Origin: Tritrichomonas musculus
Taxonomy: Eukaryota; Parabasalia; Tritrichomonadida; Tritrichomonadidae
Reading direction: 5' to 3'
NCBI GenBank assembly: GCA_039105265.1
Contig: JAPFFF010000047.1
Location: forward strand, 310,001-374,000
Length of the DNA: 64,000 nt
The position numbers and the translations under genes are program-made. This document shows positions 50,285 to 57,465 of the stretch, in pieces (within the stretch, counting starts at the first letter, position 1; each line of letters starts with the position of its first letter). A model generated the notes under the pieces. It worked only from the letters and a program-made list of their open reading frames with translations. It did not search any database and had not been told where the DNA came from.

Positions 50285-50339
50285 AAAACTCATGAGTGAT
50301 GTGGTCAGATAAGTCAGTTCATTTTTCAAAAATGATGAA
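50285..50339 (+). repeat. 55-bp duplicated upstream block, copy 2
   Basis: Identical to 49842-49896, with TCAGTTCATT at 50314-50323. The coding sequences after the two blocks are unrelated, so the block, not the genes, was duplicated or conserved. Confidence 0.9.
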
Positions 50340-50793
50340 GACAACAACGTCCTTCAAAAAATGGTTGAATGATAATGAGAAAGTCTTATTCATTCAATAT
50401 GCTGGAGAAAATGAATATTTCGGCTACAGGAAAGAGATCGTAAGAAAGATGGTAGATATCATACCAAAAAATGGTCTGACAACTTTTGAAGAAACTCTTC
50501 GAAAATCAGATGTTGATCCAAATCAAACTGAGATCGATCTTTGGTCTGATCTAACAAAAGATTATTTGACAAGGCAGTCTGAACCAAAAGAAATAGCATG
50601 GTTGACTTTCTCAAATGTTGATGATTCCCAAGATATGATTATCCCATCTCCAAGCGAACGAGAAAAAGAAAAAGAAGAAAATACCCCAATTCCTCCAAAG
50701 AAAAGATCTTCATCTATCTATTCTGAATATTACAATAAAGTTCCTCCAGCATTTCGTCCAAGAGTGATGCATGCTGATAATGAAGAACTCTAA
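50332..50793 (+). CDS. Small protein of unknown function
   Basis: About 153 residues from the ATG at 50332 (MMKTTTSFKKWLNDNEKV). The first 95 residues look folded and mixed alpha/beta (LFIQYAGENEYFGYRKEI). The rest is Ser/Pro/Glu-rich with a Tyr-rich end (SSSIYSEYYNKVPP). No family is recognised. Its 3' end converges on the minus-strand coiled-coil gene across a 26-base gap. Confidence 0.5.
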   Translation: MMKTTTSFKKWLNDNEKVLFIQYAGENEYFGYRKEIVRKMVDIIPKNGLTTFEETLRKSDVDPNQTEIDLWSDLTKDYLTRQSEPKEIAWLTFSNVDDSQDMIIPSPSEREKEKEENTPIPPKKRSSSIYSEYYNKVPPAFRPRVMHADNEEL

Positions 50794-50819
50794 CAAAAAA
50801 AAAATAATAAATAAATACT

Positions 50820-51329
50820 TCATTTTAATTTTGAATTACAGAAATCTATTATATCGTTGATTGTTCCTTTTATTTTTTTGAAATCATCTTTTAAATCATC
50901 TATTTCTTTTTCCATTATCGATTTATTTTTTTCGATCTGGATTTTGCAAGATGTATTTTCGAGCTGTAATTTTTTTATTTCATCATATATGTTGTCGATT
51001 TGCTGCTGAGAAGCAGAGAGAGTTTCGACTTTTTTGCTTAAATCATTTCTAACATACTCATCGACTTCCTTTTGTCGAGTCGATACATTGTTGATTTCCT
51101 CTTTGATTTTCTCTTCTTGTTCGTTCTTATTATTATCCCATCTTTTTAGCATCAAAACTCCTTTGATTTTGGTAATGCGATAACCTTTGACATAATACAT
51201 TTTGTTTAGCTTATGAGTAGTTAGTTTATCCAATTCCTCTTTATGAAGAGAGTAGAAGGCATTGAACTCATCTGTCGTGTTAAATTCTTTTAAAAAATTC
51301 TTGATTGGCTCAATAATATTCACAGACAT
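50820..51329 (-). CDS. Coiled-coil protein with N-terminal folded domain
   Basis: The 169-residue protein starts at the ATG at 51327-51329. Residues 1-70 form a small folded domain with a basic face (KMYYVKGYRITKIKG). Residues 75-165 form a coiled coil (SASQQQIDNIYDEIKKLQLE). A T7 tract (A7 on the plus strand at 51333-51339) sits just upstream of the ATG, as before other element genes, so it probably belongs to the same regulon despite the opposite strand. No family is recognised. Confidence 0.6.
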   Translation of the reverse strand: MSVNIIEPIKNFLKEFNTTDEFNAFYSLHKEELDKLTTHKLNKMYYVKGYRITKIKGVLMLKRWDNNKNEQEEKIKEEINNVSTRQKEVDEYVRNDLSKKVETLSASQQQIDNIYDEIKKLQLENTSCKIQIEKNKSIMEKEIDDLKDDFKKIKGTINDIIDFCNSKLK

Positions 51330-51365
51330 TTGAAAAAAATAAAAAGTTCTTATTCCTTTTTAAAA

Positions 51366-51503
51366 ATGACGATTATAACAAATTGTTTGTTAGGTTGCCT
51401 TGTTATCATTGAGTTTTTGAATTTCTGTGTTCGGATAATGAAAATCATACCAGAAAAAGAACCTCCTTTAGACGAAGATATTTGGAGGAAAATGTATGCT
51501 TAA
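51366..51503 (+). CDS. 45-residue one-pass membrane peptide
   Basis: The short frame begins MTIITNCLLGCLVIIEFLNF, a hydrophobic helix of about 18-20 residues with two Cys, and continues with a charged tail (KIIPEKEPPLDEDIW). It lies in a gap between two minus-strand genes. Its size and layout recall small virion membrane proteins. It could also be a chance frame, since the leader has only a short T tract. Confidence 0.4.
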   Translation: MTIITNCLLGCLVIIEFLNFCVRIMKIIPEKEPPLDEDIWRKMYA

Positions 51504-51526
51504 CTCCAAATCAGGGAGTCTTTTTT

Positions 51527-51817
51527 TTATTCAAACTGCGGCTTTAGAAATCTATCCGACCCTCCTCCTCCTCCGGCATATCGAATTGTATTATCAGAGC
51601 CTTTTGCATCAGGTAATCGTTTTGCGATATCTTGTGCTCTATCTCCTGCCCAAACTAAGCCATCACCAATTTGTTTTCCAATTCCGGAAGTATTTTCTTG
51701 AAGCCAATGACCTGCTGTCGAAGCAGCTGAGCCAATTTTATCAACCCAAGGTTTTGCTTTCTGAACAAAATTTGTAACTCCATCTTTGATTTTCTTAAAG
51801 AACGATCCAAATGCCAT
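51527..51817 (-). CDS. Amphipathic pVI-like minor virion protein
   Basis: The 96-residue protein starts at the ATG at 51815-51817. Its first 30 residues (MAFGSFFKKIKDGVTNFVQK) form a strongly amphipathic helix with Phe, Val and Ile on one face and Lys on the other. This resembles the membrane-lytic helix of adenovirus protein VI, and pVI-like proteins are known in Polintons. A Gly/Ala-rich middle and a GGGGGSDRF segment near the C-terminus follow. It lies directly beside the capsid genes, as minor capsid genes usually do. A T8 tract lies upstream on its own strand. Role inferred: internal cement or membrane penetration. Confidence 0.6.
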   Translation of the reverse strand: MAFGSFFKKIKDGVTNFVQKAKPWVDKIGSAASTAGHWLQENTSGIGKQIGDGLVWAGDRAQDIAKRLPDAKGSDNTIRYAGGGGGSDRFLKPQFE

Positions 51818-51892
51818 TTTTACAAGACGTAAAAAAAATTCATTGATGTAAAAAAAATTTCTGGTTTTATTTTTTTTATTAACTCAGAAAAT
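51818..51892. promoter_or_regulatory. Divergent promoter with paired homopolymer tracts
   Basis: A runs at 51831-51838 and 51850-51857 are T8 tracts for the minus-strand pVI-like gene. The T7 tract at 51871-51877 serves the plus-strand capsid gene. It is the clearest case of the shared motif on both strands in one short spacer. Confidence 0.5.
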
Positions 51893-53908
51893 ATGACTTA
51901 CGCAAACGCTCAATATCAAAATCGTGGAAATGACGAAGGAGATATTTTGAACTTTTTTAATGATAAACTCAGGAATTTAGTCCAAAGAAACAGCGGAGAT
52001 AACACTTTCTCTATCGTCCAAGAAAATTGTCATGACAAAGATGAACCAGTTCCTTTAAACACAAAAACAAAATTACGTTTGAGTCATTCTGCTCATACAA
52101 TATCTCAAATCGAAAAAGGATTTATTGAATTAAGGCTATTTTTGACTGTTGGTTTAGAGAATGTAGCATCAGGCAAAATAACAATTGATGATGATTTTAG
52201 TCATCTAAATTATCTTTTTATTGGATTTAAGGATGCTGTCGAAATAATTTCTGAAGCATTTTTCTGGGTCGATGGAAGGTTAGTCGATAATTATCATCAA
52301 AATGAAATGGTCAGAGAATCCTTTGCTTATAACTGTATTAGGCCAAAAGACGCCAAAAAAGCAAATCCACATTCTCATGCTCTCTGGGAAGATGTCTGTA
52401 TGATGTCTCCAAATGTTTGTGGAGTATATATCCCTCTCGAAAAATTCTTCAAACCAAAATCAATTCCTGATCCGAAAGATAAAGATAAAGATAATTATGT
52501 TCGAATTCCAGATAATGATGCGTCGGAGGAAAAGAGAGGAACTTGGAAAAAATTTGTGAAAAATGATGATTTCAATCCTGTCGAGAATGTCAAAATCGAA
52601 ATGAAGTTATGTATTCCATTCACAGACCAGCTTGTTCTTCAAGCATGGAGGCTTTATCCAAATAGAATTTTGGGAGAAATCGAAGAAGAAGTCAAATTTG
52701 CTTTGAATGGCTTAGTTTGGTGCCAAGTTCCTCCTGAGTGCGTTGCTGAAGTCAAAAGATTTTGGGGCGCTGATGGTTTAGAATTAGGAGTTCCAAACCC
52801 TTTGCCGCTCCCTCATCGTTTTACTCAAATTGGTCAAGAGGCGTTGATCGTTAGTGATGTTCATTATGTCAATGTCGGAAAGGATTTGGCTCCAGGTTTG
52901 CTGCCTTTTGATAATGATATTGGTTCTGGACCGAATTTTAAGGCCACATCCACAAGTAAATGGAATCATGGAAAAATAAAAATTTTAGTCAACGAACTCG
53001 TCGAAAATTCAACGAAGCAGGTAGAAAAAGAGCAAATTCTCAGTTCTAGAGCGATGAGTATTTGGAAACTAACCACAGCAACATTGAGGGTGAGAGAAAA
53101 TGCTTGTCAAATCACTTTGCTCAAGACAAATTGTGCAGGATTTGGAGTTAAGCCTGATGTTATTCAAGCTTTGATGGAATCGTTAAATGAGCCAATCATC
53201 ATTCCTGCTCAAGAATTAACAAGACATCAATTTGAAGGTCATGCGGCTTATGATAGTATTGTTTTATCAAAGACAGTTCCATTGAGGAATGCTACGAACA
53301 TTACAATGATGTTTCCATTCCATAATGAAGACTGTACAATTTTCCAAAATATCAACTACCGAAACGTCAAGTTAATCGTAAATAAAAGGACATATCCAGA
53401 AACAGACTGGGATAATACATGGGATGGGCGATTTGTTCAATATCAGCTTATGGCGAATGAGCTTGATGGCATGATTGAGCCAACCCGAGAATTTGTCGAG
53501 TCAATATCAAAACCTTTATCTATTGAATATCAAAGGAAAGATACTCTTGAAGACATGTATCGTGCAAAGAACGAACCCAAAGAAGGAGCAAGATTATTGA
53601 TGTGTCCTTTCGATAATACAAGCTTTGGTATTAACTTTCAGTTAGAAAGAGGTAATGCAGGCTATGTTTTCGACGGAATAGATACTGGAAGTCATACTGT
53701 CACGGTAGAGTTTCGAGGATATGCTCTTCATCCAAACGAAGAAGCCGATCCAGTTTGGTTCCCAGATGTCTCTGCGGACTTGACGAAATATGAGCAAAAG
53801 ACTCCTCCACCACCAGAAATGTGGGTATGCTCAGATACATACTGGACTTGGTCTGTTCAAGATGGAGTCAGATATTATGCAAGAGGAATTCCTGCTGGAT
53901 ATGAGTAA
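51893..53908 (+). CDS. Major capsid protein, double jelly-roll type (copy 1)
   Basis: 671 residues from the ATG at 51893 (MTYANAQYQNRGNDEGDILN). Its length and beta-rich make-up, and its place beside the packaging ATPase and a pVI-like gene, fit the double jelly-roll major capsid proteins of Polintons and Polinton-like viruses. The tandem neighbour shares its ends and many core blocks: GDNTFS, HTISQIEK, QNEMVRESFAYN, PLRNATNITMMFP, TWDGRFVQYQL, RGNAGYVFDGIDTG and PPPEMW. The assignment rests on context and size, not on a recognised signature, because these proteins diverge fast. It would form hexon-like trimers on the capsid faces. Confidence 0.72.
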   Translation: MTYANAQYQNRGNDEGDILNFFNDKLRNLVQRNSGDNTFSIVQENCHDKDEPVPLNTKTKLRLSHSAHTISQIEKGFIELRLFLTVGLENVASGKITIDDDFSHLNYLFIGFKDAVEIISEAFFWVDGRLVDNYHQNEMVRESFAYNCIRPKDAKKANPHSHALWEDVCMMSPNVCGVYIPLEKFFKPKSIPDPKDKDKDNYVRIPDNDASEEKRGTWKKFVKNDDFNPVENVKIEMKLCIPFTDQLVLQAWRLYPNRILGEIEEEVKFALNGLVWCQVPPECVAEVKRFWGADGLELGVPNPLPLPHRFTQIGQEALIVSDVHYVNVGKDLAPGLLPFDNDIGSGPNFKATSTSKWNHGKIKILVNELVENSTKQVEKEQILSSRAMSIWKLTTATLRVRENACQITLLKTNCAGFGVKPDVIQALMESLNEPIIIPAQELTRHQFEGHAAYDSIVLSKTVPLRNATNITMMFPFHNEDCTIFQNINYRNVKLIVNKRTYPETDWDNTWDGRFVQYQLMANELDGMIEPTREFVESISKPLSIEYQRKDTLEDMYRAKNEPKEGARLLMCPFDNTSFGINFQLERGNAGYVFDGIDTGSHTVTVEFRGYALHPNEEADPVWFPDVSADLTKYEQKTPPPPEMWVCSDTYWTWSVQDGVRYYARGIPAGYE

Positions 53909-53923
53909 AGAGCTAAAAAAATA

Positions 53924-53930
53924 TTTTTTT
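53924..53930 (+). promoter_or_regulatory. T7 tract before second capsid gene
   Basis: ATATTTTTTT lies 18 bases before the ATG at 53949, inside the short gap between the two capsid genes. Confidence 0.45.
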
Positions 53931-53948
53931 GTTATTCAAAAAAAACAA

Positions 53949-55925
53949 ATGACTTATCAAAATGCTAGATTCAAAAATTCAGGAAATAATGAAGGAGATG
54001 TTTTAAACTTTTTTAATGATACTGTCAGAAATTTGATTCAAAAAAACGGAGGCGATAATACTTTTTCAACATTTTCAGAGGAATTTCATGAAAAAGATAT
54101 TGCATTGGCGATAGGAGAAAAAACTCATCTTATGTTAACTCACCCAAATCATACAATATCTCAAATCGAAAAAAGTTTTATCTCTATGGAGATTGAATTT
54201 GAGGTCGGTTTCGAAGAAGAAGTCAAATGGAAAAACTGGATGGACGAACACGTGACTATTATTACGGAGGAGGAGGAAGAAGACGAAGAAGAGGAGGTGA
54301 AGCCGCCAGAAGGGGAAGTGCCCCCAGAAGGCGAAGTGCCCCCAGAAGGCAAAGACCCCCCAGAAGGTGAAGAGAACCAGAAAGGCGAAGAGGAGGAAGG
54401 CGAAGAGCCCCCAAAAGGTGATGAGAACCAGAAAGGCGAAGAGGAGGATGGGAATGCCGAAGAGGGCGGGTTGTTCAAAAAAGTCAAGAGGATCAAAAAA
54501 GTTGACTGGACACCCAAAGACAAATATCAGCTTAATCAAATATTTGTCGGCTTTAAAGATGCTGTTGAAATAATATCTGAATGTCGCTTCTTTTGTGATG
54601 GAAAATTGATAAAGGAATATCATCAAAATGAAATGATCAGAGAATCCTTTGCATATAACTCGATCAAAACAAGAGATTCAAAAATAACAGCTCCTCACTC
54701 TCATTCCCTCTGGGAAAATGTCGAGATGATGTCTCCAAATGTTTGTGGTGTTTTTATACCTCTCGAAAAATTCAAATGGTCAGAGAATCACAAACAAACC
54801 TTCGTCCCAATAAAAATGGAACTCATCATTCCTTTCACAGATCAGCTCGTACTTCAAGCTTGGAGACTTTATCCAAATGCCATAATCGGCGAAATTGTCG
54901 AAGAAATTCGAACATCTTTAGAAGGTCTTGTCTGGTGTCAGATTCAGCCAAAAAATGTTGCTCAAATCAGGCAATTTTGGGAAAATAATACAGATCTTGC
55001 TGTTCCCGGAATGTTCGAGGCCAATATTCCAAAACGATTTATTCAAATAGGTCAAGAAGGAAAAATCATAAAAACGATAACCGGCAACGAAGCACTGCGC
55101 TGGCCAATAAAAAATAATACTTTGATAGTTAATCGAAAGAAAAAGCCTATGATAACGAAAGGAAGGACAAATTGTTTCGGCTTTGGAGTCAAACCAGCTG
55201 TTGTTGACGGCTTATTGGAAATATTTAATGAAGAAATATATATTCCAGCACAAGAATTGACAAGACATATTTTTGAACAAAAACATACCGAAAAAGGAAT
55301 TGTATGCTCGAAAATTGTACCGTTGAGGAATGCTACAAATATAACAATGATGTTTCCAAGAAATTATCATGACACGACCTGTTTTCAAAATCCGATGTAT
55401 AAAAATGTTCAGCTCCTCATTGATAAAAAAGTTTATCCTCAACAAGAATTTGAAAATACATGGGATGGGCGATTTGTTCAATATCAGCTTTATGCTAATG
55501 AACTTGATGGGGTAGAAGCAACAAAAGAATTTATGGAATCTATCTCAAGACCAATAAATAATATTTATGATCATTCTCTCAAAAGATTTTATTCAACAAC
55601 TTTTGACAATACAAGTTTTGGTCTGAATTTTCAGCTTGAAAGAGGGAATGCAGGATATGTTTTTGATGGAATAGACACAGGATGTCGAGGTGTCAAAATA
55701 GAATTTCGTGGTGATAGAATCGATATTGACGAAAATGTCAAATTAGAAGAGAATGATACATATTTATATCCTGCTACTTATGATAATGGAGATGTTGCCG
55801 ACGCAGAATACCAACCTCAAATACCTCCTCCAGAAATGTGGATTTGCTCAGATACATTCTGGACTTGGTCAGCAGAAAATGGAGTCGAATATCATAAAGA
55901 AGGTTTGCCTGTCGGATACGAATAA
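53949..55925 (+). CDS. Major capsid protein paralog (copy 2) with acidic PPEGE loop
   Basis: 658 residues from the ATG at 53949 (MTYQNARFKNSGNNEGDVLN). It is homologous to the preceding protein over nearly its whole length. It differs by an inserted acidic repeat at about residues 110-175 (54280-54475), built from PPEGE, EENQKGE and PPKGDE units, placed where copy 1 has a short loop. Such an insertion between strands should project from the capsid surface. Copy 1 in turn has a longer segment around residues 300-390. The pair could form different capsomers or mixed trimers. The start is set by the T tract and by alignment with copy 1. Confidence 0.72.
   Translation: MTYQNARFKNSGNNEGDVLNFFNDTVRNLIQKNGGDNTFSTFSEEFHEKDIALAIGEKTHLMLTHPNHTISQIEKSFISMEIEFEVGFEEEVKWKNWMDEHVTIITEEEEEDEEEEVKPPEGEVPPEGEVPPEGKDPPEGEENQKGEEEEGEEPPKGDENQKGEEEDGNAEEGGLFKKVKRIKKVDWTPKDKYQLNQIFVGFKDAVEIISECRFFCDGKLIKEYHQNEMIRESFAYNSIKTRDSKITAPHSHSLWENVEMMSPNVCGVFIPLEKFKWSENHKQTFVPIKMELIIPFTDQLVLQAWRLYPNAIIGEIVEEIRTSLEGLVWCQIQPKNVAQIRQFWENNTDLAVPGMFEANIPKRFIQIGQEGKIIKTITGNEALRWPIKNNTLIVNRKKKPMITKGRTNCFGFGVKPAVVDGLLEIFNEEIYIPAQELTRHIFEQKHTEKGIVCSKIVPLRNATNITMMFPRNYHDTTCFQNPMYKNVQLLIDKKVYPQQEFENTWDGRFVQYQLYANELDGVEATKEFMESISRPINNIYDHSLKRFYSTTFDNTSFGLNFQLERGNAGYVFDGIDTGCRGVKIEFRGDRIDIDENVKLEENDTYLYPATYDNGDVADAEYQPQIPPPEMWICSDTFWTWSAENGVEYHKEGLPVGYE
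54295..54465 (+). repeat. Tandem repeats coding for acidic PPEGE loop
   Basis: Repeats of CCAGAAGGCGAAGTGCCCCC and AACCAGAAAGGCGAAGAGGA make this the most GC-rich coding stretch of the element. Repeat number could change by slippage and alter loop length. Confidence 0.8.
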
Positions 55926-55939
55926 AAATATCTCAGGAA

Positions 55940-55946
55940 TTTTTTT
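55940..55946 (+). promoter_or_regulatory. T7 tract before protease gene
   Basis: A seven-T run followed by ATTTTTAA leads directly to the ATG at 55955, the shortest spacing in the set. Confidence 0.4.
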
Positions 55947-55954
55947 ATTTTTAA

Positions 55955-56866
55955 ATGACAAACTGGGCAAAAAAAGCTCAAATTTTAAATCCTTGGGTAG
56001 CAGAAGGGAAAAAAGCAATAAAAATAGAGAAGCCTGTCGACATGACTCCAGAAAAAATCCAAGAAATCACCAAGAAACAAAGATCTGAATCTGATGCAAC
56101 GAAAAGATTATATGCTTATGCGACAAATCTCAGATATCAAAAAATATCCAGTATTGGTGATATGAAACAATCTTGTTTGATGATGATCAATTCTGATACA
56201 CATGGCATGTTTCATCTTGGTCGTGGAGTGATCAATGATGCAATAACGCTTGGTTCGTATCTAAAAGAGAAAAATGATGGTTTTTGGGCATTCTTTCATC
56301 TCAATCCTACAAAACAACAATTTATTGATGAACTCAAATTATTTTTGGAAAAGACATCTGATCAGTTAGTTATTTTTTACACTGGACATGGCGATCTTGA
56401 CTTCGACCAGGAGACAGGATATCATCGATATTTAATTTTTACGAAAAAAATAGATGATGAAACCTTCATAAACGAAAATTTATATGATTATGAATTATCT
56501 GAGATTTTGAAATCATACAAAGGAAAAAAAATTCCAAAAACGTTGTTTTTAACAGATGCTTGTTTTATGGAAAATCCTTGTCTCATTCCTGATAATCCAA
56601 AGAAAAAAGAGGAATTCCCAGAAAATTTCGTATCTATCTCATCCTCTGATGGGTATCATGGATCTGGTCAAGGAATCGTAGAAGAACAATATCAAGGTCT
56701 TTTTTCCGCCCTTTTTTGGAAAGCATTAACGGAGCATCCAACTTATTCCTTCCTACAAATTCAACAATATCTTAATCCAAAAATTCATCAACAAAATCAA
56801 AAGTGTAGTCTTCATTATACTTCTCCTGAGTTAGTTGAAAAGCCTTTCTTCTCTCCTCAAAAATAA
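55955..56866 (+). CDS. Caspase/metacaspase-fold (clan CD, C14-like) protease of the virus-like element
   Basis: The 303-residue protein starts at the ATG at 55955. After a basic leader of about 70 residues, a caspase-like core begins (SCLMMINSDTHGMFHLGRGV, then NDAITLGSYLKEK). The catalytic His lies in LVIFYTGHGD near residue 148. The catalytic Cys lies in TLFLTDACFM near residue 205. VSISSSDGYHGSGQG and LFSALFWKAL match the rest of the fold. It stands directly after the capsid genes, where Polintons usually carry an adenain/Ulp1-type maturation protease. It may therefore be the capsid maturation protease, or it may act on host proteins. Basic cleavage preference (metacaspase-like) is only a guess. 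Confidence 0.8.
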   Translation: MTNWAKKAQILNPWVAEGKKAIKIEKPVDMTPEKIQEITKKQRSESDATKRLYAYATNLRYQKISSIGDMKQSCLMMINSDTHGMFHLGRGVINDAITLGSYLKEKNDGFWAFFHLNPTKQQFIDELKLFLEKTSDQLVIFYTGHGDLDFDQETGYHRYLIFTKKIDDETFINENLYDYELSEILKSYKGKKIPKTLFLTDACFMENPCLIPDNPKKKEEFPENFVSISSSDGYHGSGQGIVEEQYQGLFSALFWKALTEHPTYSFLQIQQYLNPKIHQQNQKCSLHYTSPELVEKPFFSPQK

Positions 56867-56874
56867 AATGAATA

Positions 56875-56882
56875 TTTTTTTT
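56875..56882 (+). promoter_or_regulatory. T8 tract before small beta-rich gene
   Basis: ATATTTTTTTT is followed by a purely A-rich leader and the ATG at 56899. Confidence 0.45.
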
Positions 56883-56898
56883 AAAAAACAAAAAAAAA

Positions 56899-57393
56899 AT
56901 GTCAAGAATCATTTCTTATAATATTAATCCTGATGTCAATGTTCAAACTGGAGCAGATAAGACTTATTTCCCAATTCGAGGATGGAAATTAACAGACAAA
57001 GAATGCGCAGCCCAAAATGAAAATTCTTTGAAAACACAAGGTTTTTACTATAATTCTGTCACTCAACATTTCACATTTCAATATCCGAATGAATTTGTCG
57101 CTCCAGGAAATGTCGAAACAGATAAATATATCGTCTTTCAATATTGCCGATGTACTGTGAATGGTTCAATATCTGGAGAAGTCGAAGTTCATTCCGATTT
57201 TGTTCCGAGAGATAATTATTGTGATTCTCTAGTTTATTATGCAAATTTGCAAGTGCCAGATGATAATCGAAAATATAAAGTAAATGGTAATAGAAGTTAT
57301 ACTTTTGAGGTCTGGTTTACTGACGGAAAAGGAGATGGTAAACAAGTCATTACTCCAGATGAATTTGTAATCTTTTTGAAATTACTATATTAA
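56899..57393 (+). CDS. Small beta-rich protein, possible minor capsid protein
   Basis: The 164-residue protein starts at the ATG at 56899 (MSRIISYNINPDVNVQTGAD). It is rich in Tyr, Val, Thr and Asn with regular beta-strand patterns (YIVFQYCRCTVNGSISGEVE; NRSYTFEVWFTDGKG) and has no helix-rich stretch, signal or membrane segment. Position between the protease and the fibre-like genes suggests a virion part. A single jelly-roll penton or a fibre-attachment protein is possible, but the length is short for a Polinton penton. No family signature is recognised. Confidence 0.55.
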   Translation: MSRIISYNINPDVNVQTGADKTYFPIRGWKLTDKECAAQNENSLKTQGFYYNSVTQHFTFQYPNEFVAPGNVETDKYIVFQYCRCTVNGSISGEVEVHSDFVPRDNYCDSLVYYANLQVPDDNRKYKVNGNRSYTFEVWFTDGKGDGKQVITPDEFVIFLKLLY

Positions 57394-57434
57394 AAAAAAA
57401 TTCATCCTGTATGGGCGAATTAAAAATTAATAAA

Positions 57435-57441
57435 TTTTTTT
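57435..57441 (+). promoter_or_regulatory. T7 tract before first fibre-like gene
   Basis: AAATTTTTTTGATT lies 24 bases before the ATG at 57466. Confidence 0.4.
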
Positions 57442-57465
57442 GATTAAAAAACATATTAAAAAAAA

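Noticed and set aside
54135-54626. Minus-strand frames over the second capsid gene
   Set aside because: They are antisense readings of the acidic PPEGE repeats.
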